Assembly: GCF_000715075.1 (NCBI RefSeq) | Contig: NC_134101.1 | Span: forward strand, 141,205,400-141,269,399 | DNA from: Nicotiana tabacum | Taxonomy: Eukaryota; Streptophyta; Magnoliopsida; Solanales; Solanaceae | Length of the DNA: 64,000 bases | Reading direction: 5' to 3' | Shown: positions 32,447-43,560 of the stretch, one piece after another | Numbering within the stretch: position 1 is the first letter of the stretch | Layout of the letters: each line of letters starts with the position of its first letter | Notes under the pieces: generated by a model | Told to the model about the DNA's origin: nothing | What the model saw: the letters and a program-made list of their open reading frames with translations, nothing else | Databases searched by the model: none | Translations under genes and position numbers: made by a program

Positions 32447-34588
32447 TGTCACGCCTCCTTTTTACCACCCCGAAAGGGAGTATAAGGGAGTTTTTTCTAA
32501 TTTAACTGACAATCGAAACAGGATTATTTGTTTATTCAGAGTATCCACTTGGGATAATTTATGGTGTACCAAGTCACCGATTTAGAATCCCGAATCGAGG
32601 AAGTTAACTCTTATTTATGGTCTGCGAACACAGAAATCCGAGTAAGAAATTCTGTAACCCGAGAGAAGGTGTTAGGCGTTTCTGGGTTTCGTAGTTTTAG
32701 CACGATCGTTCAACTATTATTATTGGCCTAATTATCTGATTAATCACATATTTTAGACCTATGTGTGTTTTTAACTTTCTAACCACTTTTAATGTTTTTA
32801 AGAAAATTCATAATCTGCGATACACTTGTTCGCTTTTGAAAATACATCGTAAACCACGCTACATGAAATGCACCAGTGGTTCACGACATATATATTTATT
32901 GAAAAATATTGGAAATTAAAGTCGGGTCACATGAAATATACACCCGAATTTGGAAATTGTGTATTGCAACTACGTCACAGGAACCGTACCCGTAGTCACA
33001 ATGATTATCATTAATCGCGCCTAAAGCAACTACAGTGTTCATCAATTGATGTTATTTATACGAGCACCAATCAGTGAAAACAATTGTTAAAAGAGTGTAT
33101 CGCCAAATTTACTTTCTCGTTATAACTCATTTCAACTACGTGAGTATTGAACAAAGGATTCGAAACACATTTTTTAATTGCAGATCTGATTTCACTCAAA
33201 TAGACCAAATGCTTGTATGAACCATAGGTAAGCATATCCCCAACTCATAATTCTCCTAACAGTTGTAAAATTCATCAAAGTGCAAGTCATACCATCGGCA
33301 CCACACAAACCTTAATTCAACCAAAAGAATAAAACACTTAATTGAATTCTAATGTATAAAAACATGTAAGCATATCCACATTAATAACTAAGCAAACCTC
33401 ACTTAACTTGTGATCCATTGATATTCCCCTCACGACCCAAGTAGTTTCCAGATTCTTACATCCCTATACCTTAGGCTCCAATTATATTTCGAACATAGAA
33501 ACAGAGATAGAAAGGAAAAGGGATTGACCTGAGCAATATTTCTTTATTTAGTTTGATTTGCAAGCAATTACAAGTCAAATTCGAACTGCGACAGCAACAG
33601 GGAACTCCACCGTGAACCTCGAATGACGACAAACTCAGAATCATAAGCGACGACCCCAAAAATCTTGTTCTGTTTTCCTCGACTCCAAATTGCACTCAAA
33701 ACTCGCCAGAAAACTCAAACTAAACCAGAAAACGGACCCAACGAACTCCATGACAGTAGTTCATGATTTTGGAGTTGTTTCGGGCTGTTTCACGTTGCTT
33801 TGATGGAGGTATTGAGGGGGAGTAAATGATGTATGGCTGGAGTTTTTCGATGGAGGTTTTGAGGTGGAGTCAAGGGTTTATGACTGGAGTTTTTGTGAGG
33901 TTTTACAGTTCTTCCATGGGTGAGATTGGGGTTTTAGTTGAGAAGATGTTATGAGGTGAGGGTTCAGGGGTTGGCGTTGGGTGGTTGGCGTGATGGTGTT
34001 GCGGCTGACATGGGGATGGAGCTAGGTTGCTAGGATTTTGTGGTGTTAAGTATTCATGAAGAAAATGAAGAAGATTAACCTTTTGTGTAGGTCCTTTAAA
34101 ATGAAAAAAATGGTTGATAGCTAAAGTCTAGGTCTAGGTTAGTTTTTGTAGCTTTTTCTAGGGTTTTAGGGGTATTGGGCTAGGGTTGTTATGGGCTAGG
34201 TCCGAAAATTGGGCCTAAAAATGGGTCGTTTGAGCCTAAATTTTATTCTTTTTCTGGTGAACAATACTAAAATACTACCTTATTAACTAATTAATCTTAC
34301 TTAAATAAAATAACTATTAAAATTAGACTAATCGTTAAAACAAATTTATTTTTTTTGGTATTTTCAGATAAAAATAAGGTACTATTTTTTTTGTATTTTT
34401 TTAGTTTTACGAAAGGTATATAAACTAAAAGCAACTAAAAAAAAGGAATACTTTTGTAATTTTCATTTTTTTGATAAAATAAAGTAAAAGAGTCAAAACT
34501 AATTGAAATATCGATATTAGACCTAAACTAAATATTTTACGCTAAAATGGGTGAAATCTCGGGGAGGGTCAAAAATCACATGTCTACA
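32447..34588 (-). mobile_element. 5' LTR of Tat2
   Basis: 2,142 bp; ends TGTCACGCCTCC and ATGTCTACA on the plus strand. It has a TATA box on the minus strand at 33052-33060 (TATAAATAA) and the conserved GAAGGTGTTAGGCG at about 32665. It is close to the 3' LTR, with visible substitutions and small indels. Confidence 0.9.
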
Positions 34589-34593
34589 GTCGG
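34589..34593. repeat. Target-site duplication GTCGG (right) for Tat2
   Basis: GTCGG at 21140-21144 and here flanks Tat2 exactly, and the interrupted protein reading AQRMVG continues KGCLSYL after it. Confidence 0.9.
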
Positions 34594-35990
34594 GAAGGGT
34601 TGTTTATCATATTTGGCCTTTGTGAGGGAGGTTAGTGCTAATACTCCCACAATTGATTCTGTTCCGGTGGTGCATGATTTTCCAGATATTTGTCCTGCAT
34701 ACCTGCCGGGCATGCCACCAGACGGGGATATTGACTTGGTGCTAGGCACTCAACCCACTTATATTCCTCCGTATTGTATGGAACCATCTGAGTTGAAGGA
34801 ATTGATGAAGCAACTTTAGGAACTCCTTGATAAGGGATTTATTAGGCCAAGTGTGTCACTTTGGGGTGCACCAGTTCTGTTTGTGAAGAAGAAGGGTGGT
34901 ACTATGACAATGTGCATTGATTATAGGTAATTGAAAAAAGTCACAATCAAGAACAAATATCCTTTTCCGTGTATTGAAGATCTTTTTGACTAGCTTTAGG
35001 GAGTGCGGGTGTTCTCCAAGATTGATTTGAGGTTAGGGTATCACCAGTTAAAGATTCGAGAATCGAATATTATAAAGACAACATTCAGGACCCGTTACGG
35101 TCATTATGAGTTCCTTGTGATGTCTTTTGGGTAGACCAATGCCCCATCAACATTCATGCATCTGATGAACAATGTATTTCAGCCTTACCTCGATGCGTTT
35201 GTCATATTATTTATTGATGATATCCTGGTGTACTCTCGCATCCAGGAAGAGCATGCCCAACATTTGAGGATTGTGTTGCAGCGGTTGAGGGAGGAGAAGC
35301 TTTATGCCAAGTTCTCCAAGTGTGAGTTTTGGCTCAGTTCAGTGGCGTTTTTGGGGCACGTGGTATCTAATGAGGGGATTCAGGTGGATCTGAAGAAGAT
35401 AGACGCGGTTTAGAGTTGGCCCAGACCGTCCTCAGCTATGGAGATTCAGAGCTTTCTTTGGTTGGCTTGTTATTATCTTTGCTTCGTGCAGGGTTTCTCA
35501 TCTATTGCATCTCCCTTAACCAAATTGACCCAAAAGGGTGCTCCTTTCAGGTGTTCGGATGAGTGTGAGGAGAGCTTTCAGAAGTTCAAGACTTCCTTGA
35601 CTATAACTCCAATTCTAGTTCTACCATCAGCTTATGGTTCTTATATAGTGTATTGTGATGCTTCTCGGATCTGTTTTGGGTGTGTCTTGATGTAGGAGGG
35701 TAGAGTGAATGCTTATTATTTGCGCCAGTTGAAGCCCCACGAGAAGAACTACCCTGTCCATGATTTGGAGTAAGCTGCCGTCGTTCATGCATTGAAGATT
35801 TGAAGACATTATCTCTACGGTGTGTCTTGTGAGGTGTTTACGGATCATCAGAGCCTCCAACACTTGTTCAAATAGAAGGATCTGAATTTGAGGCAGTGGA
35901 GATGGTTAGAGCTGCTTAAGGACTATGATATCACTATTTTGTATCAACTGGGAAAGGCCAATGTGATGGCCGACGCTTGAGAAGGAAGGC
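34594..35990 (+). pseudogene. RT and RNase H of chromovirus copy 1
   Basis: This continues the pol interrupted at 21144. RT shows [24 protein letters not shown] start motifs near 34830-34890, [18 protein letters not shown], the catalytic FIDD (35210-35221) and [17 protein letters not shown]. RNase H follows with YCDASRICFGCVLM, a conserved Glu in the HDLE segment and [12 protein letters not shown]. The FIDD motif is intact, unlike copy 2. Several stops interrupt it (for example TAG at 35411-35413, where copy 2 has CAG). It ends with the ILYQLGKANVMADA segment at the RNase H-integrase linker. Confidence 0.9.
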
Positions 35991-37221
35991 AGTGAGTATG
36001 GGTAGCTTTGCATTCATTCCTGTTGATGAGAGACCTCTTGTATTTGATGTTCAGGCCTTGTCCAACCAGTTTGCGAGATTAGATTTTTCGGAGCCCAGTC
36101 GGGTTCTAGCTTGTGTGGTTTTTCAATCTTCCTTATTTGATCGCATCAGAGAGCGCAAGTATGATGACCATCATTTGCTTGTCCTCAAGGACAAGGTTCA
36201 GCACGGTGATGCCAGATATGTTACTATTGGAGATTATGGGGTGTTGAGGATGCAGGTCCAGATATGTGTGCCCAATATAGATAGGCTACGTGAGTTGATT
36301 CTTGAGGAGGCCCACAATTTGCGGTATTCCATTTATCGGGGTGCCACAAAGATGTATCAGGACTTGGGCAACATTATTGGTAGAGGAGGATAAAGAAGGA
36401 TATATTGGGGTTTGTAGCTTGGTGCCTTTACTGTCAGTAGGTAAAGTATGAACATCAGAGGCCCGACGGATTACTTTAGAGGTTAGAGATTCTAGAGTAG
36501 AAATGGGAGCGGATCACCATGGATTTTGTAGTTGGGATCCCACAAACTTTGAGGAAGTTCGATGCTATTTGGGTGATTGTGGATCGGCCAACCAAGTCCG
36601 TGCACTTCATTCCGGTTGGTACTGCATATTTTTCGGAGTGGTTGGCTGAGATTTACATCCGCGAGATTGTGCCCTTCATGGTGTGCTAGTTTTCATTATT
36701 TCAGATTGGGCCATGTAGTTTACATCGTAGTTTTGGAGAGCCGTACAACGAGAGTTGGGCATTCAGGTTGAGTTGAGTATAACATTTCACCCTCAAACAG
36801 ACGAATAGTTCGAGCGCATTATTTAGATATTGGAGGACATGCTACGCTCTTGTGTCACTGATTTGGGGGGGGGGGTGGATTCATGGGACTATTTCTGCCG
36901 CTCGTAGAGTTTACCTACAATAATAGCTACCAGTCGAGCATTTATATGGCTCCGTATAAGGCTTTGTATGGGAGATGGTGTAGATCTTCGATGGGTTGGT
37001 TTGATCTGGGTGAGGCTAGGCTATTAGGTACTGACTTGGTTCAGGATACTTTGGACAAGGTTAAATTGATTCAGTGAAGGTGCAGTGGAGAGATTAGCCA
37101 GATGAGGAGGCTACTTAGGAGACCAATTTGGAGATGCGGAGTAGATATCCATACCTATTTGAGACTCCAGGTATATTTCTACACATGTTCGAGGACGAAC
37201 GTATGTTTAAAAAGGGGAGGA
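35977..37221 (+). pseudogene. Integrase of chromovirus copy 1, C-terminus deleted
   Basis: The linker/zinc-finger part (35977-36390) contains VCVPNIDRLRELILEEAHN; the core retains the first Asp (MDFVVG near 36520) and an Asp-containing SDWAM in place of the usual SDRGTQF, and the FERII segment carries the Glu. Stops occur at 36728 and near 36812. At about 37071 the sequence jumps from KVKLI to the end of the chromodomain region; compared with copy 2 roughly 400 bp (integrase C-terminus and most of the chromodomain) are lost. A run of 11 G at 36865-36875 is unique to this copy. The tail carries the usual GAGGACGAACG and polypurine GGGGAGGA before LTR 2. Confidence 0.85.
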
Positions 37222-40008
37222 TGTAATGACCCGGCAGGTCGTTTTGAGAATTGTAGCCCCGTTCACCCATTTTATTCTCATTTTGTGTTTTATAGCTGTT
37301 ATGTGACTTACCAGGTTAGTTGGTTCGGGCCGGAAGGATTTTGGAATGAATTGAGACACATAGATTCAAAGTTGGAAGCTTAAGTTGGAAAGGTTCCGGA
37401 TGTTGATTTATGTGTAAACGACTTCGAAATGGAGTTTTGATGGTTCCATTAGCTCCATTGGGTGATTCTGGACTTAGGAGCGTGTCTGGATTGTGATTTG
37501 GAGGTCCGTAGTGGAAATAGGCTTGAAATGGCAAAAGTTGAATTTTTGGGAAGTTTGATTAGTAGTGGACTTTTTGATATCGAGGTCGGATTCCGATTCC
37601 GGAAGTTGGAGTAGGTCCGTGGTGTCATTTGTGACTTGTGTGCAAAATTTGGGGTCAATCGGACGTGATTTGATAGGTTTCGTCATCAGTTGTAGAATTT
37701 GGAAGTTCAAAGTTCATTAGGCTTGAATCTATGTGCGATTTGTGTGTTTGACATTGCTTGAGGTAATTTGAGGGTTCGAGTAAGTTCGTATCATGTTTTA
37801 GGACTTGTTGGTATGTTTGAAGTTGAAGACTGCTAACTTTTGGGTTCTGCTGGTGTAACTGCACCTGTAGAGCTTTGATTGTAGGTGCGAGCTCGCAGGT
37901 GCGGGGAGGGAAGTGCAGATGCTGAGTTTGGAGAGGTGTGAGCATTGGCTGCAGGTGCGAAGGTTTTTTTGCACCTGCGTGACTACAGACGCGGATGGGG
38001 TACTATAGAAGCAGAAATGGTCAGCGGACTAGGTTCTGCAGAAGCAGGCTCAACGTTGGCAGAAGCAAGTCTGTAGGAGCATAAAGAGGGACCGCAGGAG
38101 CAGAAGAAACCGCAGATGCGGTTGGTTGGTCGCTTCTGCGATGCAACAAAAGCATCTAAGTTGTCGCAGGTGAGGAAAGCTTGGGCAGAACATATAAAAA
38201 TGAGCGTTTCGAGATTTTCACCATTTCTAACATTTTGAGCTCGGGTTTTAGTGATTCTTGAGAGGATTTTCGTCGGGATTCTCGAGGTAAGCTCCTTGTG
38301 CTCATTTTTTATCAATAATCTTGTGTCCCCATTGATTTTCCCACCTAGATTATGTGGTTTTGAGGTGAGATTTGGGGGTTTGAGGCTAGGGATTTGGAGA
38401 GTTTGATTTAGGGATTTGGGTGGCGATTTGGTGTCCGATTTTGATAAAATTTATATGGTTGGACTCGTAGTTTCTGGTAGAATTGATTCCTTTAGCCCGT
38501 ATTGAATGTATTATACTACTTCTGGATAGATTTGGGACATGTGGAGGCCGATTTGCGAGACAAAGGTGTGTTGGAGTAGAGTTTTGCTCGGATTGAGGTA
38601 AGTAACAGTTCTAAATCTGGTTCCGAGGGTATGGAACCCTGTATTATATGTCTTGTGATTGGTTTGGAGATGACGCACATGCTAGGTGACGGGCATGTGG
38701 GCGTGCACCGTGAAAATTGTGACTTGGTCCATTCCGCGGAACTGTGAAGTTGAATAATCTGTTGTTAGCTATATGCTCTTCATGTGTTATTGAAACATGT
38801 TGGAAATCATGTTTAGACTAAATGTTAGTACTATAGGGACACACAAAGGTCGTGTACTTGTTGAATTATTTTCTAATTGCTGCCTTGTACTCAGTCATAG
38901 TTTTAATTGTGTATCATATCTCAGTCTGTTCTTGTTTCTTGTTGATACATTACATCATTTCTGTTTGGGCTGAATTTTATGATTTTTGAAATCCCAAAAG
39001 ATTGGAGAGGTTGGTGACTGACTTAGGGCCTAAGTGCCGAGTTGTGAGCGATATGTATATATGTGGATGGGGTTGCACACCCCAACGAGCCTTAGGGTTG
39101 TATATGTGGATCGGGTTGCACACCACTACAAGACTTAGTGTTGTATATGTGTGGATCGGGTTGCATGCCACAACGAGCCTTATAGTTATATATATTTATG
39201 GGATCGGGCTGCAGCCGCAACGATATAGTGCTTGGGCTGATGGAGCCCCTCCGGAGTCTGTACACACCCCAATGAGCGCAGGTACCTATTGAGTACGAGC
39301 GTTGAGTGCCGAGTGCTAAGCTGTTGAGAAAGATTGAGTGACTGTTGCTCTAAGAGGATGCTCTTGATTTCATTATTGTTGCACTTAGTTGCCATATATC
39401 ACTGTCTGAAAGTTTTCTGAAAGATGTTACATTCCTTTTTACTTGAATTCGATATGAGGTGACTGATTTGGCCTAAATCTTCGAACTTGAAAACATGCCT
39501 ATTTTCCTATGTCAAAATTACTGAAATTGAACTATAATTGTAGAGTTCATCACTACTTTCAATTTTTTTATTAGTATTGTTACTTGCTGAGTTGTTTGTA
39601 CTCACACTACACCCTGCACTTCGTGTGCAGATCCAGGTGTTTTCGGACACGGTGGGTGTTGATTTCATCGTGCAGTTGATCTTCTAGGAGATTCTAAGGT
39701 AGCTGTCCGACGCTTCGCAAACCTTGTTTCTCCTTCCCTACCTTTTCCGCTTATTATATTTAGTATCAGACTATGTTAGAGAGTATTTTCTAGACTTTTG
39801 GTATTTAGATGCTCATGTACTCAGTGACACCCTGATGTTTGGGAGTTTCAGCATTATATTTTGGGTTCTGCCCCGTTTATGAAATTTTTGTTATTTAAAA
39901 CTACTTTGATTCATTTTCTATTAAATGTTGGGAATATTTTGGAAATGTCGGCTTGCCTAGTATCACGTTAGCTGCCATCATGACATGTTTGGATTTTGTA
40001 TCATGACA
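37222..40008 (+). mobile_element. LTR 2 (shared middle LTR) of the chromovirus dimer
   Basis: Starts TGTAATGACCCGG directly after the copy 1 polypurine tract and ends before the copy 2 primer site, so it serves as 3' LTR for copy 1 and 5' LTR for copy 2. About 2,787 bp. TATA box at 38191-38200 with the dyad array upstream (37860-38180); minisatellite at 39050-39235. Confidence 0.9.
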
Positions 40009-40011
40009 AGT

Positions 40012-40023
40012 TGGTATCAGAGC
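40012..40023 (+). other. Primer binding site, chromovirus copy 2
   Basis: TGGTATCAGAGC three bases after LTR 2, identical to the copy 1 site. Confidence 0.9.
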
Positions 40024-40207
40024 CTAGGGTACATTGGTCTCACAAGTCATGAGCAGGTTTAATAGAGTCTTGTGGATTGGTACGGAGAAGCCTGTACTTA
40101 TCTTCGACAGGCTGCTGAACCCTTAGCAAACTTCACATTCTTATATTCTTGTTGTACGGATTTGTTGATTTCGGTGACTAAACTTCTGTCAATCTATTCT
40201 CCCACAG

Positions 40208-41700
40208 ATGGTGAGGACACGTGCTACCGTACAAGATGGACAACCACCAGTACCACCAGTTTGGGCCGCGAGAGATGGAGGCCTCGGTAGGGGCAGAGTT
40301 GCACATCGTACAGCCACTAGGGCAGCACCTACAGACCCACTACTCACTCTAGCTCACGAGCAGATACCAACTACAGTTGAGCTAGTGGGGCCAACTCAGG
40401 CACCGACTGTGCCCATCGTGATTCCTGCCATTCAGGAGACCTTGGCTCAAATTCTAACTGAGTGCACCAGTCTTGCACAGGCGGTCTCTATTCCGGCCTT
40501 AGTAGCCACATCTCAGGCTGAGGGAGGTATTCAGACTCATGCCGCCCGCACACTAGATCAGGTGATGCAGGGACTCTAGATACCGGGGGCACTACCAGCT
40601 CAGCCGGTTGCAGTTTCTCAGGCCCATGTTGTCCCTGTTATGACTGATGATGAGTAGAGGAGATTAGAGAGATTTGGGAGGCTCCAACCTCCATATTTCA
40701 ATGGAGTAGAGTCGGAGGATGCTCGGGGTTACTTGGACAAGTGTCAGAGAATTCTTCATACAACAGGTATTCTAGAGACCAGTGGGGTCTTGTTCACTAC
40801 TTTTCAGTTCACTGGGGCTGCCTTCAGATGAATGGAGGCCTATGAGAGGCGCATGCCGATTGGAGCAGCACCAGTTACATTGTAGGAGTTCTCCGTTCTC
40901 TTCTTGGAGAAATTCGTGCTACAGTCTCGTAGAAAGGAGCTGCGCAGACAGTTTGAGACGTTAGGTCAGGATGGCATGTCTGTGACATAGTACAAGATGA
41001 GGTTTTCTGTGTTGGCCGGTCATGCAGTTTGGTTGGTTCCCACTAATAGGTAGAGGATAAGGAGGTTCATTGATGGTGTCACATATCAGTTGTGGTTGCT
41101 TATGACTTGGGAGAGGGTATGTACTGCTACTTTCGATGAGGTTGTCGATATTACTCGGCAGGTAGAGATGGTCCGCAGCCAGGAGCAGGGTTAGAGGAAG
41201 TCCAAGAGGCCTCGTGGATCAGGAGGTTTCAGCGGTGTTCCTTATGGGGGTCAGTTCTACCACGGCAGGGGACATCCCTACAAGCATGCTCAGACAGCTC
41301 ATCCAGTTCATCGTGGTGCATCATCCAGCCATGGTACATACAATTCTCATCAAGGTCAGTCATCCCTCAGTGCCCTTCAAGCTCAGAGTTCATCTCGTGC
41401 TCTATCGGTTCAGGGTTCGTCTATGCCGGGTCCTTCTAGCAATTATCTCGGTGCTTGGGGCTCCCTTCAGTCCCTACCACCATTGTTAGATTAGGGTGCT
41501 ACGAGTGTGAGGAGCTTGGTCATATCAGGAGGTAGTGTCCCTGCCTCTTGGGAGGTCCAGCTCAGCAGAGGAGTCAGCTTACGTCTTCAGTACCAGTTAC
41601 TTCACCACCCGCTCAACCACCTCGGGGTGGGGCTCTGACAGCTAGGGGTCTCCCTAGAGGGAGAGGCCGATTAGGTAACGGCCAGGCCCAATTCTATGCT
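40208..41700 (+). pseudogene. Gag of chromovirus copy 2 (decayed)
   Basis: The start codon ATG at 40208 survives and gives a 123-residue frame (MVRTRATVQDGQPPVPPVWA) ending at TAG 40577-40579, where copy 1 has CAG. Beyond it the core LDKCQRILHTTGILETSGV and FSVLFLEKFV is readable across further stops. The zinc knuckle near 41498-41540 has its Cys, Cys, His and Cys positions, but a stop (TAG 41533-41535) replaces a Gln inside it. The C-terminal linker is Ser/His/Gln-rich. It is clearly homologous to 19177-20710 over its whole length, so the two interiors are copies of one family. Confidence 0.9.
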
Positions 41701-42130
41701 CTTCTTGCTAGACTAGATGCCATTGCTTCAAACACAGTGATCACAGGTATTGTCTCTGTATGCCATAGGGATGCTTCTTTATTATTTAACCCTAGTGCCA
41801 CTTATTCGTATGTCTCATCATATTTTGCTCAATATCTGGATATGCCCCGTGAGTCCTTAGTTTTATCTATTCATGTATCTATGCTAGTGGGTGATACTGT
41901 TGTAGTGGACAGTGTATATCAGCCGTGTGTAGTGACTACTGGGGGATTGGAGACTAGAGTTGATCTCTTGCTGCTTAGTATGGTTGATTTCGATATGATC
42001 TTGGGTAGGATTGGGTGTCTCCATGTCATAGTATTCTGGATTGTCACGCTAAGATCGTGACATTGGCGATGTCGGGGTTGCTAAGGATTGAGTGGAGAGG
42101 TTCTCTAGACTATGTTCCCAGCAGAGTGAT
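41701..42130 (+). pseudogene. Aspartic protease domain of chromovirus copy 2
   Basis: Contained in a 170-residue open frame (41548-42060). It shows LFNPSATYSYVSSYFAQYLD; the catalytic D-S/T-G is replaced by NPSA, so the enzyme is dead. It continues as DTVVVDSVYQPCVVTTGG and FDMILG before a frameshift that spoils the GMDWL segment. The homologous domain in copy 1 is at 20711-21139. Confidence 0.85.
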
Positions 42131-43560
42131 TTTGTACTTAAGGCCCAACGGATGGTCGGGAAGGGTTATTTATCATATTTGGATTTTGTGAGTGATGTTA
42201 GTGCTGATACTCCCACTATTGATTCTGTTCCGGTGGTGCAAGATTTTTCGAATGTGTTTCTTATAGACCTATCGGGCATGCCACCCTATAGGGATATTGA
42301 CTTTGGTATTGACTTGGTGTCGGGCACTCAACCCACTTCTATTCCTCCATATCGTATGACACCAGCTGAGTTGAAGGAATTGAATGAGAAGCTTCAGGAA
42401 CTCCTTGATAAGGGGTTTATTAGGCCAAGTATGTCACTTTGGAGTGCACTAGTTCTATTTGTGAAGAAGAAGGATGGTACTATGAGAATGTGCATTAATT
42501 AGAGGTAGTTGAACAAAGTCACAATCAAGAACAAGTATCCTTTTCCGCGTATTGATGATCTATTTTAACCAAATTTAGGGAGAGAGGGTGTTCTCCAAGA
42601 TTAATTTGAGGCCAGGGTATCACCAATTGAAGATTTGACTTAGATATTATAAAGACAACATTCAGGACCCGTTACGGTCATTATGAGTTCCTTGTGATGT
42701 CTTTTGGGCTGACCAATGCTCCAGCAACATTCATGCATCTGATGAATAATGTATTTCACCCTTATCTCGACTCATTTGTCATAGTATTCATTGATGGTAT
42801 CCTGGTGTACTCTCGTATCCAGGAAGAGCATACCCAACATTTGTGGATTGTATTGCAGCGGTTGAGAGAGGAGAAGCTTTATGACAAGTTCTCCAAGTGT
42901 GAGTTTTGGCTCAGTTCAGTGAAATTTTTGGGGCACGTGGTATCCAATGAGGGGATTCAAGTGGATCCAAAGAAGATAGAGGCGGTTCAGAGTTGGCCCA
43001 GACCATCCTCAGCTACAGAGATTCGGAGCTTTCTTGGGTTGGCTTGTTATTGTTGTCGCTTCGTGCAAAGTTTCTCATCTATTGCATATCCCTTGACCAA
43101 ATTGACCCAAAAGGGTGCTCCTTTCAGGTGGTCGGATAAGTGTGAGGAGAGTTGTTAGAAGCTCAAGACTTCCTTGACCACAACTCCAGTTCTAGTTCTA
43201 CCATTAGTTTATGGTTCTTATATACTATATTATGATGCTTCTCGGATCGGTATTGGGTGTGTCTTGATGTAGGAGGGTAGAGTGATTGCTTATGCTTTGT
43301 GCCAATTGAAGCCCTATGAGAAGAACTACCATGTCCTTAATTTGGAGTAAGCTGCCATCATTTATGCATTGAAGATTTGGAGGCATTATCTTTACGGTGT
43401 GTCTTGTGAGGTGTTTACAGATCATCAGAGCCTCCAGTATTTGTTCAAATAGAAGGATCTAAATTTGAGGTAGTGGAGATGGTTGGAGCTGCTAAAGGAC
43501 TATGATATAACTATTCTGTATCATCCGGGAAAGGCCAATGCGATGGCCGATGCCTTGAGA
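42131..43560 (+). pseudogene. RT and RNase H of chromovirus copy 2
   Basis: Readable from VGKGYLSYLDFVSDVSADT through ALVLFVKKKDGTMRMC, a broken stretch at 42500-42670, then [16 protein letters not shown]. The catalytic pair is FIDG (42787-42798) instead of FIDD, so a catalytic Asp is lost. RT ends in [18 protein letters not shown] and a stop at 43156-43158 (CAG in copy 1). RNase H follows with DASRIGIGCVLM and [12 protein letters not shown], then ILYHPGKANAMADAL. A 154-residue open frame spans 42694-43158. Confidence 0.9.

Larger units (their letters stand above)
21145..34588 (-). mobile_element. Tat/Ogre-type element Tat2, internally deleted
   Basis: A complete LTR-to-LTR element of 13.4 kb on the minus strand, flanked by GTCGG at 21140-21144 and 34589-34593, inserted in the pre-RT linker of chromovirus copy 1. 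In sense order: 5' LTR (34588-32447), Arg-type primer site, 2.4-kb leader, gag, a gap where protease, RT, both RNase H domains and the integrase core should be, the integrase C-terminus, a long 3' region with two tandem arrays, polypurine tract, 3' LTR (23378-21145). It would depend on another element's enzymes. Confidence 0.9.
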
